A DNA stretch of 64,000 nucleotides. Source: Adiantum capillus-veneris. Its lineage: Eukaryota > Streptophyta > Polypodiopsida > Polypodiales > Pteridaceae. The notes below the pieces were generated by a model. That model did no database searches and had not been told where the DNA came from. It saw nothing but the letters and a program-made list of their open reading frames with translations. Shown piece by piece: positions 23,228-34,800 of the stretch; the first letter of the stretch is position 1; every line of letters starts with the position of its first letter. The stretch spans positions 100,811,855 through 100,875,854 of the forward strand of contig CM043943.1 in the NCBI GenBank assembly GCA_014529385.2. The letters are read 5' to 3'. A program made the translations under genes and the position numbers.

Positions 23228-23817
23228 TGTAAGGCCCCCATTATGAGGAGAAGACACCATGCGTGAAGAAAAATCACTCGCGGAATACCAAAATTTTCAT
23301 AGCCAGTCTCGATCTTTGCTCAAGAGTTGCTTCGCCGGAATATTATGGCCATACCGCGGCCGGAAAATGGTCGAAAAATGGCCAATTTTTTGGCAGGTGG
23401 CCGGTAGTGAAAGTGCGGTGGCCAATGCCCGAAAGTCAATGTTCCGTGGCATGTGGCCGAATTTAATGGCCGGTGGCCGAATTCAAAGGCGGACTTGTAT
23501 TTTCAAGGGCGGCCACACATGGGTGGATTGGAGACTCCAATTTGTACTTGTCTAGACAAGGGCTGCTACACACAGCTGCCCTGTCATGAGAGAGGGCATC
23601 CCTTTTGGCCTATAAAAGGAGGCCATTTCTATGCACATTTAGGAGTGTTAAGTTTATTCAACAAGGTGGGTATGAGGTGGTGAGAGTGAAGCAAGGCAAG
23701 AGATCTATTAAGGGTATAATACCTGTGTAACGTACTTCTTGTTTGAAGTACTAAAGCGATTGAGCGACTGCTTTCCCGTGGATGTATCCCACATTGGGTG
23801 AACCACGTATATCGTTC

Positions 23818-23872
<55 letters not shown>

Positions 23873-26375
23873 ATCAAGATCAAGAAGTTCAACGGCAAGA
23901 ACTACCAACACTAGAAGATGTAGATTGAAGACTATCTCTACTAAAAGGACCTTTTTTTTCCACTAGGCGGTCTTGCAAAGAAGCCCGCAATAATGGAAAA
24001 TGAAGCATGGATTGTCCTTGACCATAAGACATTAGGAACAATCCGGCTAAGCTTGGATTCAATGGTGGCCTTCAATGTTTCGGAGATGAAGACCATGGAG
24101 GACTTGATGAAGTCACTTGACGGCATCTACGAGAAACCATCGACATCCAGTAAGATATTTCTCATGAACCGCTTGTTCAATCTAAAGATGGCAGAGAATG
24201 GTTCAGTTGCAAAACAGTTAAATGACTTTAACACCAACATAAGTCAACTTTGAGCAGTGAAAATCAATTTTTATGACAAAGTGCGAGCTCTCCTTATACT
24301 ATCGTCTTTACAGGATAGTTGGGACAGCTGTAAGTAATTCTATCTCTTGCACAAATACTCTTAAGTTTGATGATGTTTTGGGTGTTCTCCTAAGTGATGA
24401 AATGCAAATAAGAAGTGCACGAGAATCATCAATTTATGCACTGCCAGTGAAAGAAAAGGAAGGCCTAAGGAGAGGTTCAAAAACCAAAAGGGTCGTGATC
24501 GCTCAAGGCAGAGCAAATCACGCACAAAATCAGTTCTTGAATGTTGGAACTAGTGCAAGAAGGATTTCTGGTCCAACAAGAAGAAGGAGTCGGAGTCTCA
24601 AGACAACAAGAAACCATCAGAGGCCAATGTGGCAGGTAAACTAGAGCAAGATGATCTATTTCTCTCATTAGACAATGTGTCTAGTTCCTGGATAGTAGAT
24701 TCCATGGCTTCATTCCATGAGACACCACACAAGAAACATTTCCAAGGTTACACCAAAGGAAATTATGGATATGTATACTTGGGAGATGATGAAGCTTGTG
24801 AAATTGTCGACAAAGTTAAAGTTTGTGTCAAAATTGCTAACAAAAATGAATGGAAGCTGAAAGATGTTAGACATGTTCCTTCTCTCACAACAATTCGATA
24901 TGTACATGACAATTGGACGATGAAGGTCACAACATTGCATTTGGAAACAAGTGTTGGAATATCTCAAAGGGATCTTTGGTAGTTTCCAAAGGAGAAAATG
25001 TTGGTACACTTTACTTGTGTACTATTAGCATGCAGCCTTCAACTTGTGCAACATCTATAGAAGTTGATAGTGCTGTGTGGCACTATCGGCTTGGGCATAT
25101 GAGTTCCAAAGGAATATAAATCCTTCAATCAAAGAAGCTTCTACCAGGTTTAAAAGAAGTGTACTTAGAGTTCCTTGAAGATTGTGTTTATGGTAAAGAA
25201 AAGAGGGTAAAATTCAAAAAAGCAAGAAATGAAAGAAAAAACAAAAAACTTGAACTAGTTTAGTTTGATGTTTGGGGTCCTACAAGTACATCATCCCTTG
25301 GTGGCTCATTGTTCTATGTAATATTTATAGATGATGCAACTAGAAAAACATGGGTTTATGTCATGAAGAATAAATCCGATGTGTTTTTCATATTTCAAAG
25401 GTGAAAAGCCTTTGTGGAGAATGAAGTAGGTACCAATGTTAAATGCCTCAGGTCCGACAATAGAGGCGAATATTGCATCCAAACTTTTGAAATCTTTTAT
25501 GCTAGCAATGGCATTCGTAGACAAAGGACAACCCCAAGGACACCTCAACAAAATGGAATTTCCAAAAGGATGAACAGAAAAATCATGGAGCAAGCACAAA
25601 ATGTGGCTACATACAGGATTATCGCTTGAGCTTTGGACAAAAGCAGTAAGTATGTTTGTGTATTTGATCAACCGGTCACCCTCAACGGCATTGGATGGGG
25701 GAGTTCCAAAGGAGGCATGGACATGTAAACCGGTGAATTATTCATTTCTTAAAGTGTTTAGGTGTGAGGCTTTTATGCACATAGATAGAAGCCTAAGATC
25801 AAAGCTAGATGCAAATTCCAAAACGTGTTTCTTCATTGGCTATGGAGGAGGTGACTTTGGGTATCGCCTATGGAATCCTGAAGATGGTAAAATATTTCAA
25901 ATAAGGGATGTAATTTTCAATGTACAAAAAAAGAAAAAGGTGCTGAGTACATGGAGCTTGAGGACGGTTAAGACTCAAGGAATCCAAACGGTGACAACGT
26001 ACAACAACTTAAACAAATTTAAGAGCCTCAACCTATTCCCCAAAGATCTACAAGAGCAAGTGGATCTCCAAAAAGGTTTATTCCTTCCTTCAACCATCTC
26101 TTGATCTCATATTATAGAGATCCAAAATCATACAAGGAATCTATGCAACACGAATCCAAAGAAGAATGGATAAAGAGCATGCAAGTGGAGATGGACTCAT
26201 TACATCGCAACCAAACATGGGAGTTGGTTGATTTGACTAAAGATAAGCGGAGAAGGCGACAAGAAAAGTTACAAGTCGAGGCTTGTTATAAAAGGGTTTT
26301 CTCAAAAGAAAGGTATTGACTTCAATGAGCAAATGAGCTCAATTAGGCTTGTCTTAAGCCTTGTGGCTGCTCAAT
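23228..26375 (+). mobile_element. Ty1/copia family A, copy 3
   Basis: Shares its left junction with CACTA sequence base for base with copy 1, so it was duplicated with its flank. The LTR (23228 to ~23870, TATA 23611-23617) loses its 3' end in the CT microsatellite: the sequence jumps from (CT)n straight to AAGATCAAGATCAAGAAG in gag, deleting the LTR end, primer site and start codon. It extends further 3' than copies 1 and 2, into the reverse transcriptase N-terminal region, and fades out near 26375. Confidence 0.85.
23871..26375 (+). pseudogene. copia A copy 3 gag-pol, no start codon
   Basis: Gag without start, with the shared TAG and TAA stops (near 23913 and 23942), then protease (WIVDSMASFH), pre-integrase region and integrase with SDNRGEY and the shared Glu-to-Lys change (SKRMN). 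Unlike the other copies it continues through the linker (LNLFPKDLQEQV) into the reverse transcriptase N-terminal region (HESKEEWIKSMQVEMDSL, NQTWELVDL) and a frame-shifted VRMTT-like stretch ending in LVLSLVAAQ. No YVDD core is present. Confidence 0.85.
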
Positions 26376-29043
26376 GTTACTCCTCACATTCGTTGAGTGA
26401 AATCTGCAAAACAGGCTTGGAATATTTTGGGGCTGGTCTTTATGCAAGTCACAATGAGGCAAAAATTGCATTTACGCTTAAAAAAATAGATGGAGTCAAA
26501 GATTATGCATGAGGAAGATGATTTGGACACTTTTCTTGTTGGTGTCAAGGATATCAATGAGCAACTTATTTGTGCAGGTGAAGTCATTTCAGACCATTCC
26601 CTTGTGCAAACTGTTCTTGATGCCTTGTCAGATTCTTACCAGACCAAAGTCATTTTAGATAGTTCCCTTGTGCAGAGTATTCTTGATGCCTAGTCAGATT
26701 CTTACCAGACTTTTGCTAGTACTTGGAGACTTATGACCCAAGGAAATCTTGAAGTTGTCAAGTTTGATGCATTGTGCTTATTGTTGTTGCAAGAGTCAGA
26801 TAAAAAAAAAGAAAGGACTAGATAGCATGCAATTGAACATGCTTTTATTGTTGCTAAAAAAAAGGTGGTAACAACAATGGAGCCACTTCTTATGGTTCTT
26901 CTACGGGAGAATCACATATTCCTAATGCTTGTGCTGCCAAAAATCTATTTGGAAATTTTGGTGATAAGGGCAAAAAGAAGATGCATTGCCATTTTTGTAA
27001 AGCTAATGATCACTTGATCAAGCAGTGTCCTAAGTTGAAGGCCAAAGAATTCAAGAAGAAACAGGTTGGTGCTGGTTCCACTACAAATGCAGCTATTGTT
27101 GAATATTCTATGAAAGGAGACTGTGATGCCGATGTTGATGCAGAATGGGCTTTTAGTGCAGAGTGCGCTTATAGCCCTAATGTCCATGATGCATGTATAT
27201 CAGTTGTTGCTATAGATTCACATGTGTGGTATTTGACAGTGGTGCTACAAAGCACATTACCTCACATCGTGATTTGCTCACCTCTCTTGAGTCGGTCCCT
27301 CATTGGAATTCAATTACTTGTGACAACAATACCTCTAATCCGGTTCAGGGAGTTGGAAAGATTGTGCTTATTACTGCTAATGGAAGTTCTTTCACACTTG
27401 TTGATACTTTTGTTTGTATCTGCACTTGCTAGACTTGGTCTTGTAGTCAAATTTGTCGCTGACAGATATACAGTACATGATCGCAATTTTGGTGTTGAAA
27501 TTGTTGTATCTGGCAATTTATGTTGTAGGCTGTATAAGCTCACTTTGTATGACAAGTGTGGGCAAAATTTTTCAAATGCAGTTGTGGCTTCAATAGATAT
27601 TTCAAATGTAAAACTTTTTCATGCATGTTTTGGACATCTAAATTTTACTAGTTTGCTGTGTTTAGAGAAATCTGATAAGGTTGCTTTTTTTCCGCCTGTT
27701 GAAGAACCTATCAAACATGTGAAGGCTGTATTTTGGGTAAGATGCAGCGTTCAAAATTTCCAAAGGATGGTTCAATTAGGGCAACATGCAGGTTGAGCTT
27801 GTGCATAGTGATAATTGTGGACCCATGCAAAGTCTATCCTTGGGTAGTTACCTTTACTTTGTGACTTTCATTGGTGATTACTCTAGGCTTGCATGGGTAT
27901 TTCCGCTTAAAGAAAAGTCCAAAGTATTTATGTACTTCAAATAATTTTTGGCGATGGTTGAAAATGTCTCAAAATGTACTATGGGCACCCTCCGTCCCGA
28001 TTGAGGGGAGGAGTATCTCATGAATTTAATAAATTTTTGGCTAGTTGTGAGATAAAACACCAATGTACAGTGCCTTATACACCTCATCAAAATGGTGTTG
28101 CTGAGACGAAAAACAAGTCACTTACGGAAATGGCTCGATGTATGGTCAAAAGTGAAGCTTTTCCACATTTGTTTTGGCTTGAGGCCATCATGTGTGCCAC
28201 TTATGTACTAGGTGTCCTACAAAAGGTTTGCAGTCTATTACTCCATATGAAGCATGGCATAATAGAAGGCCTTTTATTGAGAACATGCGTGTTTTTGGTT
28301 GTTTGACATATGCTTTGGTGCCACAAACACGGGACAAAAAATTGGATGATAAGGTTGTCAAATGGATTTTTGTTGGTTATAGTGCTGAAAGAAAAGGCTA
28401 CAGGTTGTATCATCTGCAAAAAAAGCATACCTTGTCCTCACGGGATGTTGTGTTTGTGGAAGATTATGTTCAACCCTTGTTGTCATGTACTAGAGATAGT
28501 AATATAAGCTTATAGGAAATTTATGACACTTTGTTACCTCCTTTCAGTGGTGAAAGGTTAAATGTAAACTCCAATGAGGCAAATGTACAACCTATGGGGG
28601 TCTTTTGATAAAGCACATACTTCAGAAAATTGGATGGCGGCCATGCAATCAGAATATGATGCACTTATAGAAAATGACACATGGAGTTTATGTGATTTGC
28701 CTCCTGGCAAAAGAACCATTTCTATGAAGTGGGTTTACAAGTTGAAATGCAATCCGGATGGTGAGATTGATCGCCACCATCAGGATCGAGTTATTTCAAA
28801 AGGGTATGCATAGCAAAAAGGCTTAGATTATGAAGAGACTTTTTCTCCCACTTGTCATATGACTACTGTGCGTTTTCTATGAGCATTGGCAGCTCATTTT
28901 GGTTGGGATGTACATCAATCCCACATTGTTACTGCTTTCTTGAATGTTGATATATTTGAGGAAGTTTATGTAACGTAGTCTCACGGTTTTGTCAAGAAAG
29001 GACAAGAGGATAAAGTGTGCAGATGTAAGAAAGCTTTGTCATT
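26376..29043 (+). mobile_element. Ty1/copia element D, degenerate, internal region only
   Basis: A copia family different from A in the same orientation. Gag through part of reverse transcriptase is recognisable; no LTR is seen on the left, where it abuts copia A copy 3. It ends after CRCKKAL, where plant copia proteins continue YGLKQ, so the 3' half of reverse transcriptase, RNase H and the 3' LTR are missing. Confidence 0.8.
26490..29043 (+). pseudogene. copia D gag-pol, broken
   Basis: Gag core at 26490-26790 (DDLDTFLVGVKDINEQL, LVQTVLDALSDSYQT) carries a local ~54-base tandem duplication of the LDALSDSYQT region with a stop. CCHC knuckle CHFCKANDHLIKQC is near 26990. Protease FDSGATKHITSHRD is near 27231. 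A GAG-pre-integrase stretch (FHACFGHLNFTSL, ~27618) and integrase follow (VHSDNCGPM, then VPYTPHQNGVAETKNKS with the catalytic Glu kept). The reverse transcriptase start (WMAAMQSEYDALIENDTW, MKWVYKLKCNPDGE) is at 28630-28810. Many stops and frameshifts. Confidence 0.8.
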
Positions 29044-30190
29044 AGGAAGAGGATGGGGTGAAGGAGGACCTCTTTATTTATCCTATATCTAGGGTAAACT
29101 CCAACATATATATTCTATGTATTTTTCATATATTTGTGATATTTCTTTTAAAGTAGCTACTAGGATGGAATCAAATCCTAGTGGGACACTAGGTGGCATG
29201 ATTTCAAAGATACACTTATTTTAATGCATTATTGTAAGCATGATTACAAAAAAAATTTCAAGGAGCAATGTCATGCTTTCATATGGCATGAGGTGTCCTT
29301 TGGAATCAAATGAAAGTCTAGGCTAAGGGGACCACAGGAAGACTTTTGCTTCCAAAAATGGATCCTATTTTGATGATTTTTTTACACAAGGTTCCAATCC
29401 GAATTGGAAAACGATTTTTAAATAAACATCGTAGCTAATGAGCTGAAGTTTCTGCCCATATTTTTACTTTTTTATTTGGAGCCACGGTTGAGGAGATATG
29501 ATCAAAATACTGGACCCCAGTCTGCCCACGTCATGCAAGGACAGCTCATTTCCAACTTTTCCAATTTCTGTTCACACTGGCTCCTCTCTTCTTGTGTAAA
29601 CCATTGGGGATTCCCTTCACCTATAAAAGGGGACCTCTTCTTCCTTGAAAATAACTCAATCATTCAAGCCATTGATGAGAGGAATCCATGAGGGAGTGAG
29701 TAGTAATGCCAAATTGTACTTAGCCATTAACATAAGCCTAAGCGTACACTTTCTCCTAGAGGAAGACTAGCCATTCTTGCATGCTATCCATGGAAGATAA
29801 CATCTAATCAAATAAGGTCTTGGACTTGGTGTATCAATCAAAGTGGAGTTCTCCCCTCTTCTTCTCTCTCCATCAATAATGGTGTCGAAGGGTTTGTCAA
29901 GTAAGATGTGTTCTACATTGATGTTTTCTTGATTTCTTGTTGTTTTCTTTTTCGTCTCTAATCCAACATATATATATATATATATATATAATCTCATCTC
30001 CTTAACCAAACCTATCTCTCTCACTCTTAGTAATTCATCCTCTCTACAAATTTTAGGTTCTCCTTGCTACAGGTACATCTCTCCCCGCAGTATCCTTATT
30101 GCCTACGGGCAAGAATAGGGCTTGGGAGGGAAACTCTCTTCTCTTCTCTTTCCTTCTCTTCTCTCATATCTACATTTTACACATACTAGA
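29044..30190 (+). repeat. LTR-like promoter block, element unknown
   Basis: No coding similarity. It cuts copia D inside reverse transcriptase. A strong TATA box (CACCTATAAAAGGGG, ~29624) is followed by an LTR-like R/U5 stretch. An AT dinucleotide run lies at 29968-29988 and a TC-rich stretch at ~30138-30170. A short phrase (GGACCCCAGT.T.CCCA near 29513) recurs in the 2.7-kb insertion near 20263. The block could be the 5' LTR of the element whose leader holds the small ORFs at 30201-30628; its ends are not defined. Confidence 0.4.
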
Positions 30191-30200
30191 GTTATCATAG

Positions 30201-30419
30201 ATGAATAATCCACATGATTATAAGCTCTATCGCTTTCACTATGTACGATCTATTAGAATTAACGTATGGATTAGCCGTAAAATACACTTTCAACAACATA
30301 TAGTGTTTCTCTTTGGCCCAGAAAGGCTCAATGAAATACTTCTATCACTGGATCCCATTATACTACCTCTCATAGACTATAACTTTTCTTTTGACGTAAG
30401 CGTAGTTATCTTGCTATGA
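30201..30419 (+). CDS. Small conserved leader-type protein, tandem copy 1 (72 aa)
   Basis: Unrecognised small protein. Its last 43 codons align without gaps with the small ORF of gypsy C (24 of 43 residues identical by hand count), including IRINVWISRKI, FQQHIVF, FGPERLNEIL and SFDV, and both end exactly six residues after DV. Many differences are third-base changes, which points to past selection on the protein. It has a short polar N-terminus and a hydrophobic C-terminal third, no signal peptide and no clear membrane span. Its stop overlaps the start of the next ORF by four bases (ATGA). No known function; by position in gypsy C it may be a leader ORF of a Tat-type retrotransposon. Confidence 0.5.
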   Translation: MNNPHDYKLYRFHYVRSIRINVWISRKIHFQQHIVFLFGPERLNEILLSLDPIILPLIDYNFSFDVSVVILL

Positions 30420-30628
30420 ACCAAAAGGATTTGTACACACAATTAATTCCAATCACTAGACAAAATATATATATTATGGTAAGCACAAAACTACAATTCC
30501 AAAGAACAATTCGTAGCCTATTTGGTCAGCCAAGATTGAATGCCATTAACTCATCTATTAACCCTTTCATATTACCCATGATAGGATATGACCATAGCCT
30601 TGATGTTTTCATCTTTGTGTTGTTTTGA
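30416..30628 (+). CDS. Small conserved leader-type protein, tandem copy 2 (70 aa)
   Basis: Second member of the same family, in a different frame from its neighbour and starting within that neighbour's stop codon. The final 43 residues match tandem copy 1 at 21 positions and the gypsy C copy at 19 (hand counts), without gaps. The conserved core is FQ, LFG, RL, a Pro-rich hydrophobic strip (FILPMIGY) and LDV, again six residues before the stop. Divergence between the two tandem copies is large, so the duplication is old. Host gene, exapted element gene and retroelement leader ORF are all possible. Confidence 0.5.
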   Translation: MNQKDLYTQLIPITRQNIYIMVSTKLQFQRTIRSLFGQPRLNAINSSINPFILPMIGYDHSLDVFIFVLF

Positions 30629-30819
30629 CACTCTCTTTTGTGTTCTTTCTTTGTGTGTGTGAGTGCAAGAGAGAAAAAGTGGGACTTCTTTGATTGCACT
30701 TCCTTTCAAACCCTAGTCTTCATGGCATCTATGGTTTAACTCCTTCATATAGTTTTTTTGGAGTTCTCTCACAAACTCTCACAGCCATAAGCCCGGTGCT
30801 TTCCTGGCAAGACCACAAA

Positions 30820-31565
30820 TTTCTTGACAACAGCTCTTGCATAAGTTCAGAAATTAGTTTCAAGAGAGTTTTAAATTTAGGGTATAACTTGAGCTGTACA
30901 TGCTTTTTCTCACTTGTAGGCATTTATGATAGGTGTGCACTTCCACACACTATACATGCATATGGCTTGATACAATGGTGGATAATAGCTTTTGTCCTAA
31001 CCCATCATAGATGTTTCAAGCTGGATCGTCACTTGCAAATGCTAGCCTAGTAAACATGCATGGATATGGCTTGTTACTATAGCCTAACCTAATCTAGCAT
31101 TTGAAATAGAAAGGGAGGATCGAACTTAAGCTTGAGCCTCTTACATAAGTTGAGAAGTAGTGTCAAGAGTGATTTAAAACTTAGGGTGGAACTTGACTTT
31201 TACATGCTAGCTCTAAACTTGTAGGAATTCATAGGTGTACACACTTCCATACACTATGCATGTGTGTGGCTTGATACAATGGTGGATAATATCTTTCTAA
31301 ACAAGCATAGATGTTTTCAAGTGAGTAAAGGATACTCAAAGTTAAGTTGGAGCCTCACTTGCAGATGCTACCTTAGTAAGAATGCATGGATATGGCTTGT
31401 TACTTTAGCCTCTCTTGATCTACGATAGAATCTGCAAGATAGCAAGGGAGGATAAAACTTAAGCTTCAACATCTTGCATAATTTGGGAAAGTAGTTTCAA
31501 GAGTGCTTTAAATTTAGGGTATAACTTGACTTGTACATGCTACGTCTCAACTTGTAGGCATTCTA
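30820..31565. repeat. Degenerate ~310-bp tandem repeats
   Basis: About two and a half units. The anchors CTTGCATAAGTT (30836), CTTACATAAGTT (31139) and CTTGCATAATTT (31472), and CTTGTAGGCATT-like (30915, 31218, 31551), recur 303-333 bases apart. Units share GGCTTGATACAATGGTGGATAA and ATGCATGGATATGGCTTGTTAC. No coding sense is evident. The array is cut at 31566 by the copia E LTR. 30629-30820, before the array, has no recognisable feature beyond a short GT run. Confidence 0.75.
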
Positions 31566-31774
31566 TGCTGTGGCGCGTGTAGTGCGTGTACGGAGTGTGT
31601 GCAAGAGAAGGGAAGAAGAGAATGGGGAAGGGGATAATCCAGAGACAGCCCTGTGTTGGGTTAGTGGAGAAGAAAGAGAAGAGTAAACTCTTTCTCTTTC
31701 TCTCCCTATATTGAATAGGGAAAATCAAGTGTACAAGGGTGGTTTCCCACGGCCACCTGGCCTACACCCCAACA
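31566..31774 (-). repeat. 3' LTR of copia E
   Basis: About 209 bases, plus-strand TGCTGTGG... to ...ACACCCCAACA. It is followed by GCTCCCACTT, the antisense of a polypurine tract (AAGTGGGAGC). The LTR end and tract closely resemble those of copia F at 37928. The left end is placed where the 310-bp repeat is interrupted. Confidence 0.65.
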
Positions 31775-31857
31775 AGCTCCCACTTGAAGGTCATGGTGGC
31801 CAATAGTGGCATTAGTATAGTTAGTCTATACAAAATTGATGAAGCATTTCCGAGGCT

Positions 31858-34800
31858 TCATCCTACACCCATAAGTTCTATACAATGTGTAAATCGCTCC
31901 GAGGCTAGGCTCTTTGTGAGAGCATCTGCGGGGTTGTCATAAGTGTGAACCTTGACAAGCTCGATATGCTTGCCAGCCAATGCATCTCGTATGACATGGT
32001 ATCTGACCTCTATGTGTTTCGACTTTGAGTGAAACACTGGATTCTTTGCCAAAGCAATGGCACTCTGACTATCACAATGTAGTACTGGGAACCTCGTGAA
32101 TGCCCAAATCTCCCACTAGACAAGCCAACCATATGGCTTCCTTGATGGCGTCAAATGCAGCAACATATTCTGCCTCAGTGGTAGATGAAGACGTGCAATC
32201 TTGGAGACACGATATCCAAGAGATAGCTGCTCCAGAAAACATGTAACACATAGCCAGATGTGGATCTTCTACGATCCACGCAACCCGCATAATCCGCATC
32301 CGTGTAACCTACAATAGATACATCACTGTTTCCAATGTGTAAACACTTGCTAGCTGTACCTTTAAAATATCTGAGGATTTTCTTCACTGCTTCCCAATGC
32401 TTCTTGCCACGGTTTTCCATTTACCTACTAACCACTCCCACTACATGTGCAATGTCTGGTCTTGTGGCTACCATAGCGTACATCAAACTGCCAACTGCTG
32501 AAGAATATGGTACTTTCGCCATTTCCTCTTTCTCAGCCACTGTCTTGGGAGAGTCTTCCTTGCTAAGTTTGGAGTATGCTTGCATTGGGGTACTCAATGA
32601 CTTTCCCCCCTGCATACTAAAACGTTGCAAGACTTTGTGAATTTACTTTTCTTGAGATAATTCAAGAATTCCATGTTGCCTGTCTCTCTTGATGTGCATA
32701 CCAAGAAAGTGATTGGCATCTCCCAAATCCTTCATGGAAAACTGAGTTCTTAGCATCTTTTTCAGCTGATTGATTTCATCAATTGATTTGCCTGCGATAA
32801 GCATATCATCTACATACAAGATTAAGATGATTAAAGAACCATCGTTCAATCTTTTTGTGTATAAGCAATGATCCTCTTGACTTCTGATGTAACCCTGAGA
32901 CTGCATGAATTTGTCGAATTTTTGATACCATTGCCTTGAACCTTGCTTGAGGCCATAGAGTGCCTTTTTAAGTCTACAAACCAATTCTGACATCGTTGGT
33001 TTTTGGGTTTCACATACGAATCCCTCTGGTTGTTTCATGTAGACATCTTCATCTAGATCCCCGTGAAGAAATGCTGTGTTCACATCCATTTGGACAAGTT
33101 CCATGTCCTGGATAGCAACCAAGCCAAGCACGGTGCGAAGTGTAGTCATCTTGACTACTAGAGAGAAAATCTCTTCAAAATTCACACCTTTTTGCTGCTT
33201 GAAACCCTTGGCAACTAGACAAGCCTTGTATCTAGGCTCGAGATCTTCCGCTATATACCCACTTGCAAGGTAAAGCATTTTTTCCTTTTGGTAATTCAAC
33301 CAAATCCCATGTCTCATTAGCCTCAATCGAATTGTATTCTGATTGCATAGCCTGCTCCCACTTAACGCTATCCTCCATTTGTATAGCTTCTTTGTAGCAG
33401 GTTGGCTCTCCACTGTCAGTGACCAAAATGTGGTGTATACCCGGCTCAAACCGCTCGGGCGCACGTGATATCTCTCAGAGCGTCTCAGTGCCTGGCTGCT
33501 GGACTCCGCTCTCTTCGAAGCAATAGTAGTATCTTGCACTTGAGGAGTGGGTGCAACACTACTAAACTGAGTTGGTTCGGAGGCTACATCCTCAAAACGA
33601 ACACGTCTGTATTCAACATCTTTGATGGGCTTGTGCATTTTGATTCATTGAAAATCACAGGTGAGCTACGAATGACTTTGTTTGATTCTGGGTTCCAGAG
33701 ACGATATCCCATCTCTCCGTTTGCACCATAGCCAATAAAGATGCATTTGTGTGATCTGGGATCTAACTTCCGACGAAGTTCTTTGGGCACATGTGCATAT
33801 GCCTCACATCCAAATACACGTAAATGCTCATAGCTTGGCCTTTTGCCAGTCCATAATTCCTTTGGAATTTTGAAATTCAAAGGAGAACTAGGTGACCTGT
33901 TGATGATGTGCACTGCTGTGAGAACAGCTTCCCCCCAAAACTCTGGAGTAAGCTTCGCCATAGACATCATAGAGACAACTCGCTCTGAATCGTACGATTC
34001 ATTCTTTCAGCTATCCCATTTTGTGCAGGTGTGTATGGAGCAGTAAACTGCCACCGAATGCCTCTTCTATTGCAAAAATCCTTGAACTTTGTGGAGACGT
34101 ATTCTCCACCATTGTCCGTGCGAAAAGATTTGAGCTTTGTTCCTGATTGGTTCTCAACCATGGCAAGGGATTTTTGGAATGTCGAAAAGACTTCTGCCTT
34201 ACGCTTAAGGAGATACACCCACACCTTTCTGGTAGAATCATCTATGAATGTGAGAAAGTAGTTCGTCCCCCCTAGAGTTTTATGTGGCATTAGCCCACAC
34301 AAATCACTGTGCACCAAGTCTAGAGGTTCGCCTAGTTTCTTATTCAATGGAGAAGATGTCAATCTAGTCTATTTGCCATAGAGACAATGCTCACACAATG
34401 GAAAGTCCATGTAATCTAACACAGGTAAGTAGCCAAAACGCTGAAGTGTTTTCATTCCCTTTTGGCTAATATGCCCTAGCCGGCTATGCCACAACTCAGG
34501 AGACGGCAGCTCGGCAACATAGATAGAGTGATCGTCGACACTCGAAACAAACAAAGAGTACAGGGATCCATTTTTATTGCCTTTCATCATGATAAGGTTG
34601 TTCTTGCGGATCATCCAAGAACGATTACCAAAAACTGTAGTGTAGCCAAGATCATCCAATTGCCCTATAGAAAGCAAGATTTTCGTAAGCTTGGGCACAT
34701 GTCTGACATTCTGCAGCACAAAAGTAGTGCCATTATGCATCTGAAGTTTCACATCACCAATGCCAATAATGTCAAGCTCATAGGAATCACCAAGCTTGAC

